From: Trichaptum fuscoviolaceum
Lineage: Eukaryota; Basidiomycota; Agaricomycetes; Hymenochaetales; Trichaptaceae
Length of the DNA stretch: 64,000 bases
Reading direction: 5' to 3'
Assembly: GCA_910574455.1 (NCBI GenBank)
Contig: CAJSYZ010000009.1
Coordinates: forward strand, 4,995,504-5,059,503
How positions within the stretch are numbered: position 1 is the stretch's first letter; each line of letters opens with the position of its first letter. Of this stretch, positions 11,289 through 22,060 are shown one piece after another. The notes beneath the pieces were generated by a model that ran no database searches, had not been told where the DNA came from, and worked only from the letters and a program-made list of their open reading frames with translations. The translations under genes and the position numbers were made by a program.

Positions 11289-12640
11289 CAGTTAAATAGA
11301 AAGACCCCTGATGACGATTGTAAATGTTGAACAATCCATAGCAGGCCTTGCGCAACTTCGTCGGAGACATACACAAGGGCGAGAGGCTGTTTCTTGCCTG
11401 TGATCTTCGTGTATAAAGGAGCAAGGCCGGGCCTAAGGAGAGGGAAGACATTGAGTACCCAATTAACCCAGCCGGCTAAACGCTGAAAATCGCGAAGTGA
11501 TCGCCGTCGAGAGGACTTTGATGATCCTATAGCTACGAAGCTGTTGATGGCGTGTATCAAGTTCTGGATCTTAGATTGCTCAAGCGAAACTTGCAGCGAA
11601 GTTGTGTCCACAGTAAAACCAATAATTGGGAGCTGGGTGCCGAATAGCTATTTTGATGCGTCATGAGGAATGCCATATTTGTCCCACATGCGAAGCAAGG
11701 CAACTTGGTGAGTGGGAAATGACTTGTGATATGAGTCGTAATGTGCGAATGTTGCATCGGTCTGTGAACCAAAGTAATCATCAACATAGCTGTGAATATC
11801 TGGGATGTTATGGACATGTCGTGCAAGCCATAATAGAATGGAATTGAACGCCACAAAAAGACGCCCGGAAGCGGCACCGCCAAACGTGTTGCAGCGATCC
11901 ACGCAGTATTGACCATCGATACGGACGACTTGCTTTATCTGCCAAGCAGGAGCCATTGGTAGAAGACGATAAGCGGATTTGATGTCAGACTTGAACAAGG
12001 TCTGCACGCCATGCGGGTAACGTAGCTGTTGCCTCCGAATAGATCTACCTAGGTTTTGAATTCCATCCAAAGGGAAAGAGCGCTCGTTCGGTGGAATCAT
12101 GGAGTTTGGCGAGAAGTTTCCGGCACTCTGATTAGTAACCAGACGCAACTTTCCATCATCGCGAGCAACCACGTGCTGGGGCAGGCAATACATTCCGGGT
12201 AGCAATGAGTCGCCAAATCTCGGGTGAAGGCGGCATGATGGGGATTGGGCGGTGTCGGGAGGGACTCATCCAGTGTGATGGGGTAGTTAGGCAGGCAAAT
12301 ATCTGCCCATGGCCAGAAACCGTCGCAGAAGCCACGGAGGATAGAATCGACAAATGCGGGATTTGGATGGTGTATAAGGTCCTTCCGCAAGGCATCAACA
12401 TTGACTGGGGTTACAATGCGGAAAAGATCTGGGTGTGATAGAAGAGTATTGATTGTTGTCGAAGGAAGATGATGTAATGGTGGTGGGGATGGAAGCGGCG
12501 GTGCTGACAGTGAAAAATTGTATGTTGCGGACAAGGCTGGTTCATTTGCTTCCCATAAGAATCCTCTGGCATAGCGTGGTCTTTTGTTGAATAGGATATC
12601 ATGCTTGGGCGCTGGTTTTTGCTGCCGAGGCAGGCTTAGA
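11289..12640 (-). pseudogene. DIRS-like reverse transcriptase, broken
   Basis: Minus-strand remnant of a DIRS-type polymerase. The N-terminal part (about 12640 down to 12215) contains FRIVTPVNVDALRKDL and GFWPWAD. The RT core is in another frame from 12205: DIKSAYRLLPM, FGGAASGRLF and the YVDDYFG catalytic box, then the thumb-like WVNWVLNVFPLLRPGL. Defects: a frameshift near 12205-12220, where sequence between the RT entry and the LLPGMY motif seems to be missing; an in-frame TAG at 11650-11648, most simply a CAG-to-TAG change; and truncation at 11289 by LTR-like DNA, so RNase H, methyltransferase-like and tyrosine-recombinase parts are absent. It overlaps the end of the gag-like frame in a different frame, as is usual for such elements. 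Confidence 0.85.
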
Positions 12641-14164
12641 TCCTTCAATACACTTGTTGTCTTTTGATGCGTGACCTGGTTTATGGCATGTTGAGCAAAT
12701 ATGCCGGTAGGTGCACTCCGAGGCGGTTCGCATGCAGCGGCCTGAGTTGAAGTTTCGACAGATTTCAACAGGTCTTTGGCTTCGCCGCTTCGCCAATGAT
12801 GGCCTGTCTTTTGCTCCACGTTGCAAGGAGAAGTCGACGGCAACATTGACTCCGAGTGGATGGAGGTTGGCGCGTTCGAGATGCACGAATTTGGTGAAGT
12901 CATTGAATGCGACATCATTAGACTGGGCAATAAGCAGCCTGACTGCCTTGTCATAGTTGATGACACAGCTGTGATGTGCTGGGGCAAGACTGGAGAACAT
13001 GGTCTGCACGTGTGTAAAGTAGGCAGCAAGTTCTTCCCGTCGATAGTCGCCGAAGACAAACAACATGGCAGTGAGGAGGAGGTTGGTAGCAACTGTGTAT
13101 GAGGCTTGGTCACAGACACGACCACTGACTTGGCGGGCACTAGTGAGTTCGCCTTCGAGTTCGATTGACAATGAGTCGTTGATTTTGGCACGGATGTTGG
13201 ACTCTGCCATGAGAGAGTTGACGGATGAATAGACCTTGTCAAGGTCGACGAATTCTCCCGCAAGCATGTTCTTGAGCTGGCTGCGCGGGAAGCGAGGAAG
13301 TCCGGGTGCTCGCAAGAGATTCTTGAAGGCACGTTTGAAGGCAGAGTCCGACATATTCTACTTGTCAAGAAGGGACTTGGTCCGACGCTGTTCGATTGAC
13401 AGGGACTCTGCACATCGATGGAATGATTCCAAAGGATAGCTTTCGTCCGTCTTCGTTGCCGTGGATGAGTCGCATTCACTGTCGAGTCGTTGTCTCTTGG
13501 CTGCGGTGGATTCAGACGATGCGCTAAGGTCGTCGTCCGACTCAGAACTTGATTCGGATAGGTCTCGGTTCGAGTGCGGCAGCGCTTCCTTATTTGGGTT
13601 GACTCCGAGTCGACGGCGGGTTCTTCCGTCACGTCTGCGTCCGACGTCAGAGCTGCCAGTGGCCGCTTGCGCACTCCCAGTGGGGGGTCCGAGAGTCTTG
13701 TCAACAACTCTTTCGTCTTCAGCGGTGTCTCGCGTCGTTGAAGCAAGTGTTCGTGCTGTGTCGAGCATGAGTTGATAGTTGCGCAATGAGTTTCCAACGG
13801 TTCGGGCATCATAAGACGATCCAATAATGGTCTTGGTGATGGCTGCGAGGGCGTCGTCATAAGTACACTGGCCCTTTCGGTGTTTCTGAACCCACGAATA
13901 GCACTCGGTGCCGATGACTCTAACTTCATTAGGTTGTTGACTCTCTGAGCCCGTCGTGGCGCCAGCGGTCTCAGGTGTAACCTCTTCCACAGTGGATTGA
14001 GTGTTAAGAGGCGTGGACTGACTTCCTGTAGACTCGGGGAGGTCCCGTGCGGATGATGACTCCGGAACTTGGACATCCAGCATAAGGTGAAAATGGTATG
14101 CAATACAAGATTGATCAAATTGTAATACCCTGGCGACAACGTGAGCAATAGAAAAAGAGAGCAT
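12599..14164 (-). pseudogene. DIRS-like Gag protein, split by one stop codon
   Basis: Gag-like frame from ATG at 14164 to a stop at 12599, interrupted by a single in-frame TAG at 13360-13358; residues continue in the same frame as MSDSAFKRAFKNLL. The N-terminal half is Ser/Thr/Glu-rich and ends in an Arg-rich and acidic region. The C-terminal half has a helical capsid-like region and then a CCCH finger (C-RNFNSGR-C-MRTASE-C-TYRH) followed by a CCHC knuckle (CSTCHKPGHASKDNKC), the pair seen in basidiomycete DIRS-like Gag. It lies directly upstream of the RT remnant. The stop could be a decay mutation or, less likely, a readthrough site. Confidence 0.8.
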
Positions 14165-14209
14165 CGTTTGGTCTTACCTGGCGACAACATGAGCAATAGA
14201 AAAAGAGAG
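14129..14209. repeat. 48-bp tandem duplication at gag 5' end
   Basis: CCTGGCGACAACRTGAGCAA followed by TAGAAAAAGAGAG occurs at 14129-14161 and again at 14177-14209 (period 48 bp). The first copy overlaps the putative gag start. Confidence 0.8.
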
Positions 14210-14394
14210 TAAGTTTTCACGTTTGCGTCTGTCGCCAGATAATAAGCCCTTTCGGATGTCTCAGATGTTTGCCATCCTTAACGGGCCACGTAGCTATCGC
14301 GTGTCTGATACTGGGTGATTAGACCCGAGTAAATATATTATTTAAACCTCGAACAATTACCTACGTGTTGCATCTCCAATGGACATCTCATATT

Positions 14395-15315
14395 AGACCA
14401 TCGTATCTTGGCTATCACAATCAACAAGCTCAGGAAGATGGCGATCCTAAACATCAATATCTGCCAAGATTCTCCTTCGATAGTACCTCAGATCTCTTCT
14501 TCGAGTCTGCAGGCTGGGGTACATCATGGTGGCCGAAAAGCTCTTATACAATTATCGTGACATCCGTCGGAAGAAAGTATGTTTCGCTACTTGACATAGG
14601 GAGACCAAGCGGGCAGACTCGAGAGCATTGAGGTTGCTAAGAAGCTTGCAAGTATTGATGATGAACGCACGTCTCATGACATTGGTCTAGGAACTGCGAA
14701 TGGGAATGGACCGGGAATGGCTCAAGTGAGTGCAGACAAGCTTGAAAATCCTCCAGTCCTGCACCAGCGTGAAGCACGTCGATATACACGGGACCCACGC
14801 CTCCGAGCTGGCGACGCTGAGCAAGGTGCTGGAGGCAAATCGCTCGTTACACATTCAGAACCACGCGCTCCTCTTCTTGTCTCTACCTTGTTGCTAGCAC
14901 GAGGGTCAAAGGCCGCGCTGCATCTCCCCAGGCTCATGCACAGCCGGCCGATGCTACACTTGGTCTACATCATGGAGTTCATGAGCTTCACGGAGTAGAC
15001 CGAGATGCACGAGCTTAACTCAAGCGGACTATGCCGCATCCGCAGAAATGCGCCATTGCTGGCGGAAGCCATAACCCTTACGCCCACTTGTCTTCTGACT
15101 GGTCTCCGCCTCCCTCCCATCGTCGTCTGTCCGGACAGTGACGCCGTGCCATCACTGCTCTACACCCTCAGTCATCGCCACCTTCCCCCGAGCCGTTGCT
15201 TGATCACCGAAGCGAAATTCCGTTTGCGACGCGCCTTTCTCATTGCAGGACACGGGGAGCTGAAGCGCTTTCGTCGACATCAGGAGAACGCTGAGAAATT
15301 AGCGAATCAGTGAGT
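14395..15315 (+). pseudogene. Decayed F-box-like gene, copy psi-A
   Basis: Nucleotide similarity to the plus-strand gene at 24734-25771 can be followed in pieces: GATGGCGATCCTAAACATCA at 14440 matches GATGGAGATCCTCGAATATC, ACATCATGGTGGCCGAAA at 14521 matches the VAER segment, and GACAGTGACGCCGTGCCATC at 15137 matches the C-terminal part. Many indels and stops break it into short frames (for example 14365-14631 and 14717-14998). It sits head to head with the intact minus-strand F-box gene at 16592-17812, with the same spacing as the psi-B/F-box-B pair. Confidence 0.8.
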
Positions 15316-16591
15316 CAACGGGACATGGCATTAGAATTGGACGATGTTGACGCTATCGCTTTTGCAAGAAGTTCCCTGCGCCAACCGCTGCGCGTGTGAT
15401 AAGGCGATTGGGGATATGGACTCCCATTAGGTGACTGATTGACTTGCCCGGCTTGGCGTATGACATTGACGATTCAGAGGAAACTCGATTGGTTCCCCGT
15501 CCCCGTTTGCCTAACTCTATCGCTGGACTCTGGGATGGGTTCGAACGAAGACAAGACGCGGTGGCTATTTGGATGTGTACCTCGAGAGGTGTTGAGCTTG
15601 GTATATATCGACGATGGGGTAAGAGACGGCGGCGGAACGCGTTTCGGCTTCGGATGCAGTAATTCTTCTTTATCTTTATGTTTTTATTTCTCCGCGTCTG
15701 ATACACCTTTTTTCGCCTCTCTAATTAGGAATTGGGTCTGAAACAACGAGCTTATGATAACGGCAAGAGATTGAGATTGAGATCGAGGCTGGTACAGGGA
15801 CAAAGATGCGCCTGCATACTTGAAGAATGGGTACTGGTGTGTGTGCACCACGCAGCGCACCGCCGGGGAGGGTCAGCTTATGTCGCAAGTACTGGAGATG
15901 ATAGTTAAGATGAGGTGTGCCGGACTGGGCTAGGCTGGGCTAGGCGGCAACGTAGCACAAGAACATGTTTGGCGCACATCTAATGTGGATGAAGCGGACT
16001 GGGAATGGGACTGGGAAGGAGGAAGGAGGTGGGCATGCTGGGGGATAAAAGCGAGTTTTAAGCAGAGTATAACTCGCCGTTGGCATTGGCGTGGTGCCGA
16101 CGCTATGACGCTTGAAATGTGAGGTGTAGGGTGATATGAGGACGGGCGAATCCTTTGTTTCTTGAGCGCAATTGTCCGCATTGTATTCGTTCTATCACTT
16201 TTGTGCATCATGAGGCTCTTGATTCACAACTCACAGACTCAAGGAACAAGGTCGAATTTGCCGCAGCGACTCGAACTCAAGCCAATGTATGGGATCTCGG
16301 GTTCGTGTCATTTTGGCTAGAGACATTTTTTTTCCTTCTTGAGGCCAGTCAGACTATACAAAGAGTTAGGTTGAGTGTCTTAACGAAAAGAGAGTGGTAT
16401 ATTTGATATACATATATCGACCTGCTGCAACTGCATTCCATTTTGTATAGAACTTAAAATGAGAAATATTAGCTACATTTGTAGAACGAAGTCAACAGCA
16501 ACATATCATGTACATGAATGGTTTGATCATTAACCAGCATGAGTAAGGCATAACAATACGGCCAATACGGAAGACTAAAGTCCGCCTACTG
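15316..16591. other. Spacer shared by the two F-box segments
   Basis: No gene. Several blocks match 20920-22060: the CAAGAARYTCCCTGCGCC motif (15363 and 20940), the YATATATRGACGATGG motif (15600 and 21236), the GAAGCGG-CTGGG block (15990 and 21542), and TTGTATAGAACTTRAAATGAG just past the stop of each minus-strand gene. This shows that a whole segment was duplicated and not only the coding sequence. Confidence 0.65.
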
Positions 16592-17812
16592 CTACAGAAC
16601 AAAGCCCGGAATCTTGGAATATCTCCAGATCCCATACCATTTCTCCAGCTTGATATCCCGCTTACGACAAACACGGCCGATACCTTGCTCAAAAGCATTC
16701 TCGAATTTCCCATCCCAACAAACAATATGACGTAGAGCAGGCAAATGCTTGGCACTTTCCAGAGCGTCGATGTCAGGCCATCTGAAATCCCAGCGCGGAG
16801 CAATGCACAATCGCTCAAGTTTCGAAAGGCCAATAATAAAGCTTAAATTTAGCACCGATGATGCCATTGAGTCCGCATAGACCTGCAGTTCCCGAAGCTC
16901 TGTCATAGTAGAAATCACAGCCCATAATGGATTGTAATCCGTAGTTTTGGCCTGATAGTGATCAAGGACGTCTACACGTATCCGGAGGTGTGTTAGAGTC
17001 ATGGACCATGCGCGTAAGCACTTGTAAAATGCCTCTCTTTCCCTGATCTCTGCGATAAGTGAAGTGATGTAGAACTTCGTTACACAGTCAGTGATGCTGC
17101 GCAAGAAATCGTAGTGCTGTCCGAGTGGGTCGCAGTTCTCAATCTGGATCTCGCGAAGTTCTGGACAACACAGGATGGATTCTCCACTTGAGACGTTGGA
17201 CAGGCTGCAAAGACGGAAATGAAGTGTTTGAAGTTTTGGCCAGCTCAGCAACAAGTCGCATAGATTGAGGTTATTGTAGAATGAACGTGTGCGAAAGCGA
17301 AAGGAAGCAAGTGATTTTTCCTTTAGCACTGTCGTTAGATTCATGGGCGCGGGAGTTAGGCTAGAGTCATAGCTGCCGAGGTTATCTATGTGCTTCACGT
17401 TCGGACACGCTTGGATAATATGAGTGTTGATACGTGTCCACAAGATCTCGTGTTCCCAGTCTGCTCCCGGTATTAAGGCCAGTTCTAGTGCTTCTACATA
17501 TGTAGCTAGCCGAGGATGGATCTTGAGTGTGTCCAACAGCATGACTGAGATCCCGTAGCCTTTCTCCGCACGCCGCTTCTTCACGGCTTTGTCCGTCATC
17601 GCAGGAGCGATTGTCTTCCCGACCGATATGACTCTGTACATCTGCCTTTCGGTAACTGCGTGCCATATCTTGCATACATAAAGCAAAGGTGCAAGCTGAC
17701 GCTGCCTGCGCGGGAGAAAGCTATCATCCTCCGTGCCTTCTGGGAGCGCTGAGATCAGCTCTTGGACAATGGCATCCAGTGTCTCCACGGGTAAGGTCAC
17801 GTTGTTAGGCAT
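16592..17812 (-). CDS. F-box-like protein A (intact)
   Basis: Single-exon frame of 406 residues starting at ATG 17812. The first in-frame ATG gives MPNNVTLPVETLDAIVQEL. Residues about 7-60 match the F-box-like pattern: LPVETLDAIVQEL, then LAPLLYVCKIWHAVTERQMY. The remainder is Leu-rich with irregular LRR-like stretches (LLSWPKLQTLHFRLC, ELREIQIENCDPLG, LTHLRIRVD, LRELQVYAD, LSKLERLCIAP) and ends in KWYGIWRYSKIPGFVL. F-box proteins act as substrate adaptors of SCF (Skp1-cullin) ubiquitin ligases; the substrate here is unknown. It is a clear paralogue of the gene at 22061-23308, to which it is similar over its whole length, and more distant from the plus-strand gene at 24734. Confidence 0.85.
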   Translation of the reverse strand: MPNNVTLPVETLDAIVQELISALPEGTEDDSFLPRRQRQLAPLLYVCKIWHAVTERQMYRVISVGKTIAPAMTDKAVKKRRAEKGYGISVMLLDTLKIHPRLATYVEALELALIPGADWEHEILWTRINTHIIQACPNVKHIDNLGSYDSSLTPAPMNLTTVLKEKSLASFRFRTRSFYNNLNLCDLLLSWPKLQTLHFRLCSLSNVSSGESILCCPELREIQIENCDPLGQHYDFLRSITDCVTKFYITSLIAEIREREAFYKCLRAWSMTLTHLRIRVDVLDHYQAKTTDYNPLWAVISTMTELRELQVYADSMASSVLNLSFIIGLSKLERLCIAPRWDFRWPDIDALESAKHLPALRHIVCWDGKFENAFEQGIGRVCRKRDIKLEKWYGIWRYSKIPGFVL

Positions 17813-18329
17813 CGTGGACAATCAGTAGGCAGTTCTCAGACCTTCAAACAGGGAATGTCAGTCATTTCATATTGGAAAAAGGAGTGGAATGGGACTCTTA
17901 CAAGATGCAAGGCAGCCTTTGACACGAGATAGGGGTCAACGACAAAGGTTGAAAGATACTGTGCCACGGGCGGCGGTCAAAGGAGATAGAAGGTCGATGA
18001 CAGAATATGGTTGAGTTTATTCCTTTTACGTTGTGTAATGCGGTAGACTCAGATACATTAAAGGTTTAGGATGAGGATGATGGACAACGTGAAGACTGAA
18101 GGAGTCAGAAGGACGACGACAACGTGGTCCTTCAACAAATTCCCACGGATAAACTAATAATGATATAACGTACTAAGTACAAATATGTAGTATGCATGCC
18201 ATAGGTCCTTGGACTTCAAGTTAACAGAAACAAATTACAAGGTAAGTAAAATGTGAATCTAATATGCTGAAGGCGAAATAACATGTCTCTTCTCGCTTTA
18301 CAACATGCTTCCTTGTCCGTCCGCCTTAT
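17813..18329. promoter_or_regulatory. Upstream region of F-box A
   Basis: Matches the upstream region of F-box B (23309-23690): both contain GACTGAAGGAGTCAGAAGGA, a GGTTTAGGA motif and AATTCCCACGRATAAACTAA. The similarity extends about 350 bp upstream of the start codons and then stops, so regulation was probably duplicated with the gene. No other gene is seen. Confidence 0.5.
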
Positions 18330-18535
18330 CTTCAGTCCAAGGGCCGCTTGTTTGATCTCCTTGATCTTATGAAAGCCTGGCTGCAGCTGCGTTCAATTAA
18401 CCTTACAGAGTTTGTGAGCTTCGTAGAGATGATCCGCGTGGGCTCAACTCTAGTGGTCAGCCTTACTGTCCGGAGCTGCAAGAGATTGCAATTGCTGACG
18501 ATTTTGATAGCGGCGGACACAAAGAAGAAGAAGAG
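18330..18535 (+). pseudogene. F-box-like gene fragment
   Basis: A short stretch reads like the LRR-like middle of the plus-strand family: GATCTCCTTGATCTTATGAA and AGCCTGGCTGCAGCTGCGTTC match the LDLFRLIQSWPKLRS segment of the gene at 24734, followed by TGTCCGGAGCTGCAAGAGAT, matching PELLEIA. No start or F-box part remains. Confidence 0.6.
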
Positions 18536-19879
18536 GTGTTATGGTGAGGAACCGTGATCATTGAGGTTGCTGCTTGATTTGACATGTTTTACTTAAGTTG
18601 GCTTCGGGAAAGAATATCTTTATCTTTGAAGTATTTCAATCCGAGATCCTCCAATGATAAATTCTGGATATCAATGGCTATGGGTATGGATGAGTTGGCA
18701 TATTATCAAGGTCAATGTGTGCAAGTCACGGTGGGCCACAGAGACAGAGTGCGGTGACAGTCAAAGTGGGACAGTATGCACAAGCGTTCAACCTCAGGCC
18801 TCTTCTTCGAGTCTTCTCACTGTGCTGCGGGCCGGTAACACGGGTACGAGATGGATGGCGACCGTGAAAGGTTATTGCTATGCAATAGGCTATCGGGTGG
18901 AAGCTGAGCTTGCTGCTCGCGTGGGCCGGGAAAGCGGCGGGGAACGATAAAGTGATATGAGCACTGTGCTGATGGCAAGTGCGCTTTTGGACGTGTTCCC
19001 AGTGGTCGAAGTACAGTCAATGGGCATGGGCCAGAGACAGTCGGCTTGAGTGAACGTGAGCAAATATGCACATCCTCCATTGACGAGAAAGATGGCGGTG
19101 AGTTTGGGCGCGAGCGGCCGACGCGAAATGGATGGTTGTGCACGTGCGTGACCCACGGTTCTCCGCCTCCTATGATATATGCCCACTACCCAGTGTCAGG
19201 TATCAACCCTGCCATCAGCCGTCAGCGCGGTCATTCATATGTAGTGCAGTTCTTTAGCGATGTCGTATGTCGACCGGACATTTGAGCACGGAGGACGGCT
19301 ATAGGTGGCGGTAGATGTGAGGAGCTTAAGTCGCTTGTTGAGTATAAGAGATTTATGAGAAATAGTTTGTGCGTGTGCTCACTATCATCGGATCATCCTA
19401 TTCTTCCTTCCTATTCACCTGCGGTCGAGCACCAATTCTGTCGCTTAGAGTCTGCATTCGTTTCAGCCGCTTATCCGACGTTGCTCACACTTCTGATGCA
19501 AAATTTTGCTAATACAGTCAGTACGCACTGTATGTTAGGCACTTCGCACAGCATAGCCCGAGAGTAACAGGTGAGATGAGTGTGAGTTTACTGACGTCGG
19601 CTGCTGATGAACGAAACTAAAACACAAATGGAGAGATGATGCTTTTTCATCTTTAGAAAAGTACTATTTGGTAGGTTATGGAGTATGGAGGGTATTATGA
19701 GATCGAAGAACACGTCCGAGTTGCGATGGGAGTGAGGGAGAGAGAGGTTTTAGCAGAAACGCTTCAAGTTCAGGTTGGACCCGGGTCGGGCCGGCTATCA
19801 ATGATCGCCGGTTCAAGATCATGTGGAAGGACAGGCCGATGTGGACGGTTGGATTCTTTCCTTCACCACAACATGCGGA
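18536..19879. other. Gene-free stretch in F-box cluster
   Basis: I see no supported gene. Open frames here are under 110 residues, lack recognisable motifs and have no relative in the window. Parts near 18880-18990 loosely resemble the inter-F-box spacer at 15950-16080 and may be old duplicated spacer. Confidence 0.5.
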
Positions 19880-20800
19880 TTGCATCTGCAACGCACTTTC
19901 TACTCATCGAAATACTGGCTATTATTGTCATCGAGCGCATTCTAGAGGAGGAATATTGAGATTTTAGGACATCGAGATCAGCAAGCTTTCCTCTCGATGG
20001 TACCTCACACGTCTTCTTGGAGTCTTTAAGCTGTTGTCTGAGAAGCTCTTCTACTAATCCTTATCCGTTCGAAGTAGGTCTCACTACTCGCAGTCATGAT
20101 TCCGGGCACTCCAGAGCATTGAGGACGCTTAGGAGCTGCTGAAAGTGCTGATGGCGAACGCACAACTAGCCGCGCTGGATCAGTGACTGCAAATGGGAAT
20201 GGGCAGGGAAAGGCTCGAATGGGCACAGTCAAACAGACAAATCTTCCAGCCGCGCCTCCAACGCGAAGCACTTCGAGATCCACGAGAATTATGCATCTGG
20301 ACAAGAGACGCTAAGCGATGTGCTGAATGCGAAATCGCTCATCACCTGTCGCATCACCGTGAGCCTCCTCCGTGTCTCATCTTAGCCTTATCTCTAGCCC
20401 GAGGGACGAAGGCCGCACATTGGATCTCTTTAGGCTCATGCACAGAAGGCCGACGCTGCGTTCGGTCAACGTCGAAGATTCGTAAGCTTCACGGACTAGA
20501 CCGAGCTGCACGGGCTTAACTCGAGTGGTTAATGCTACTGTACTCTGCTGTCCGGAGCTGCAAGAACGGCGCGGCGCCACCACGGCCCCCTAACGCCCAC
20601 TGTGCTCTCTGGCTGGCCTGAGCCTCTCGTCTCACTCGTAGTTCCAGGAAGAAAGGTCATGCTGACGCCAACTACAAGGCCACGGTGCGTCTTAATGTAA
20701 TAGACACCTGCCTTACCCTGTCGTCGCTCAAGCACCCGCACGGTGAGGCTAAATCCCGTGCGCGTCGCGCGTTTCTCTCATACTAGACACAGACTTAGTC
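19880..20800 (+). pseudogene. Decayed F-box-like gene, copy psi-B
   Basis: The F-box end is still readable at 19880-19957 (THFLLIEILAIIVIERILEE, equivalent to NASLPIEVLEIIVKDLILEC in the gene at 24734). Further downstream CGATGGTACCTCACACRTCTTC (19994) and AATGGGCAGGGAAAGGCTCG (20200) follow the same gene, but stops and indels are frequent. It mirrors psi-A: same strand, same distance to the downstream minus-strand F-box gene. Confidence 0.8.
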
Positions 20801-22060
20801 GATGTGGGAAGCCAAAGCATTCTCATCGCACATCAGAGGGAGTCCTGCTGCGGCATCGGGTCTTGCACAGCACGTGAGTCGACGGGGTATATGGTCTCTG
20901 GATGTGTTGGATGTCGGAGAATGTTGACGCAATCGCTTTAGCAAGAAACTCCCTGCGCCGACCGCAGGCTTAAGTGATTGCGCGATTGGAAATTTATATT
21001 CTGCCAGGGTTAGGAAAGTGGTGAAGGTCGGTTTGATGTGTTGGAAATTTAGAGAGTGTGCCACAGACGGTGGCAGTCAAGAGCAGAGAACCATCCCCTG
21101 TATAGTAATGTGCTACGAGAAATATATACATGCATGGCAAGTCAGCCCGTATCTAAACCCAAATCGGGTAGTGTGCCCGCCGCCATAAACATAGGCCTCA
21201 ACATGATGTGCCTCTTGAGGGGCGATGAGCTTGGTATACATATATGGACGATGGATGGGTATGACGACAAAAGTGTCTCGGCTTCGGGTACAGTACTTTT
21301 CTATCTTTCTTTTCTCCGTGTCTGATACACTAGCTTTCGCTGATCAAAGTCGAGATGAAGACAAGATTGAGATCGAGGCCGGGACAAGATGTGCTAAACA
21401 CTTCAAGGATGGGTACAGGTGTGTGTTGCCGCGCACCGCACCGCACCACACCGCCGCACCTTATGTAGCAGGTACTGGAGATGGAGAGGAAGATGAGATG
21501 GGCTCGATTCGACGCAAAGGACATGTTGGGCGTATGTCAGTGAAGCGGGCTGGGGATGGGAAGAACGTGGGCAGGGCGGGTATGAGGATTGGTTGGGATT
21601 GGAGGCAGAGTTTGACTTGGCGCCGGCGCCGGCGTTGTGTGAGGTGAGGTCGGGCAAGTACATCCTAAACAGGTCAGGTCAGAATGGATCAGGTCAGGCC
21701 AGGAAAGGTCAGAACAGGTCGCGCGGTTTGATTTGGGTTGTTTGTTGAGTGTGATTAACCGCCTTGCATTTGTCCTGAGCATTATCCACCTCAATGACTC
21801 GACGACGCACGACGCACGGCTCACGGCTCACGAAAACAAGGAAGAAAATCATTCATAAGCAAGACACAGAGATATGGTCTACACCTTACATCTAGAATTC
21901 TGGCTCGGTATGTTCCACTGCTGCACCGGTCCATCTTGTATAGAACTTGAAATGAGAGATACAAGAGTTACACATCTAGAAAGAAGTCAACAGCAGCAAT
22001 GTACACAAATGGTTCGATCATTTATTACAAGACATAGAGATACAGAATACAGTCCAACTA
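20801..22060. other. Duplicated spacer between psi-B and F-box B
   Basis: Counterpart of 15316-16591. Contains low-complexity CACCGCACCGCACCACACC at 21434 and repeats of CAGGTCAG/GGTCAG around 21668-21718. No gene seen. Confidence 0.55.

Noticed and set aside
12097..14220. 707-residue minus-strand open frame overlapping gag
   Set aside because: Only its last part (about 12640-12215) is real coding (RT N-terminal region). The rest is a Ser/Pro-rich shadow of the gag frame, with no ATG at its listed start.
18650..19570. Plus- and minus-strand frames of 70-108 residues
   Set aside because: Low-complexity, no motifs, no paralogue in the cluster and no splice pattern; treated as intergenic.
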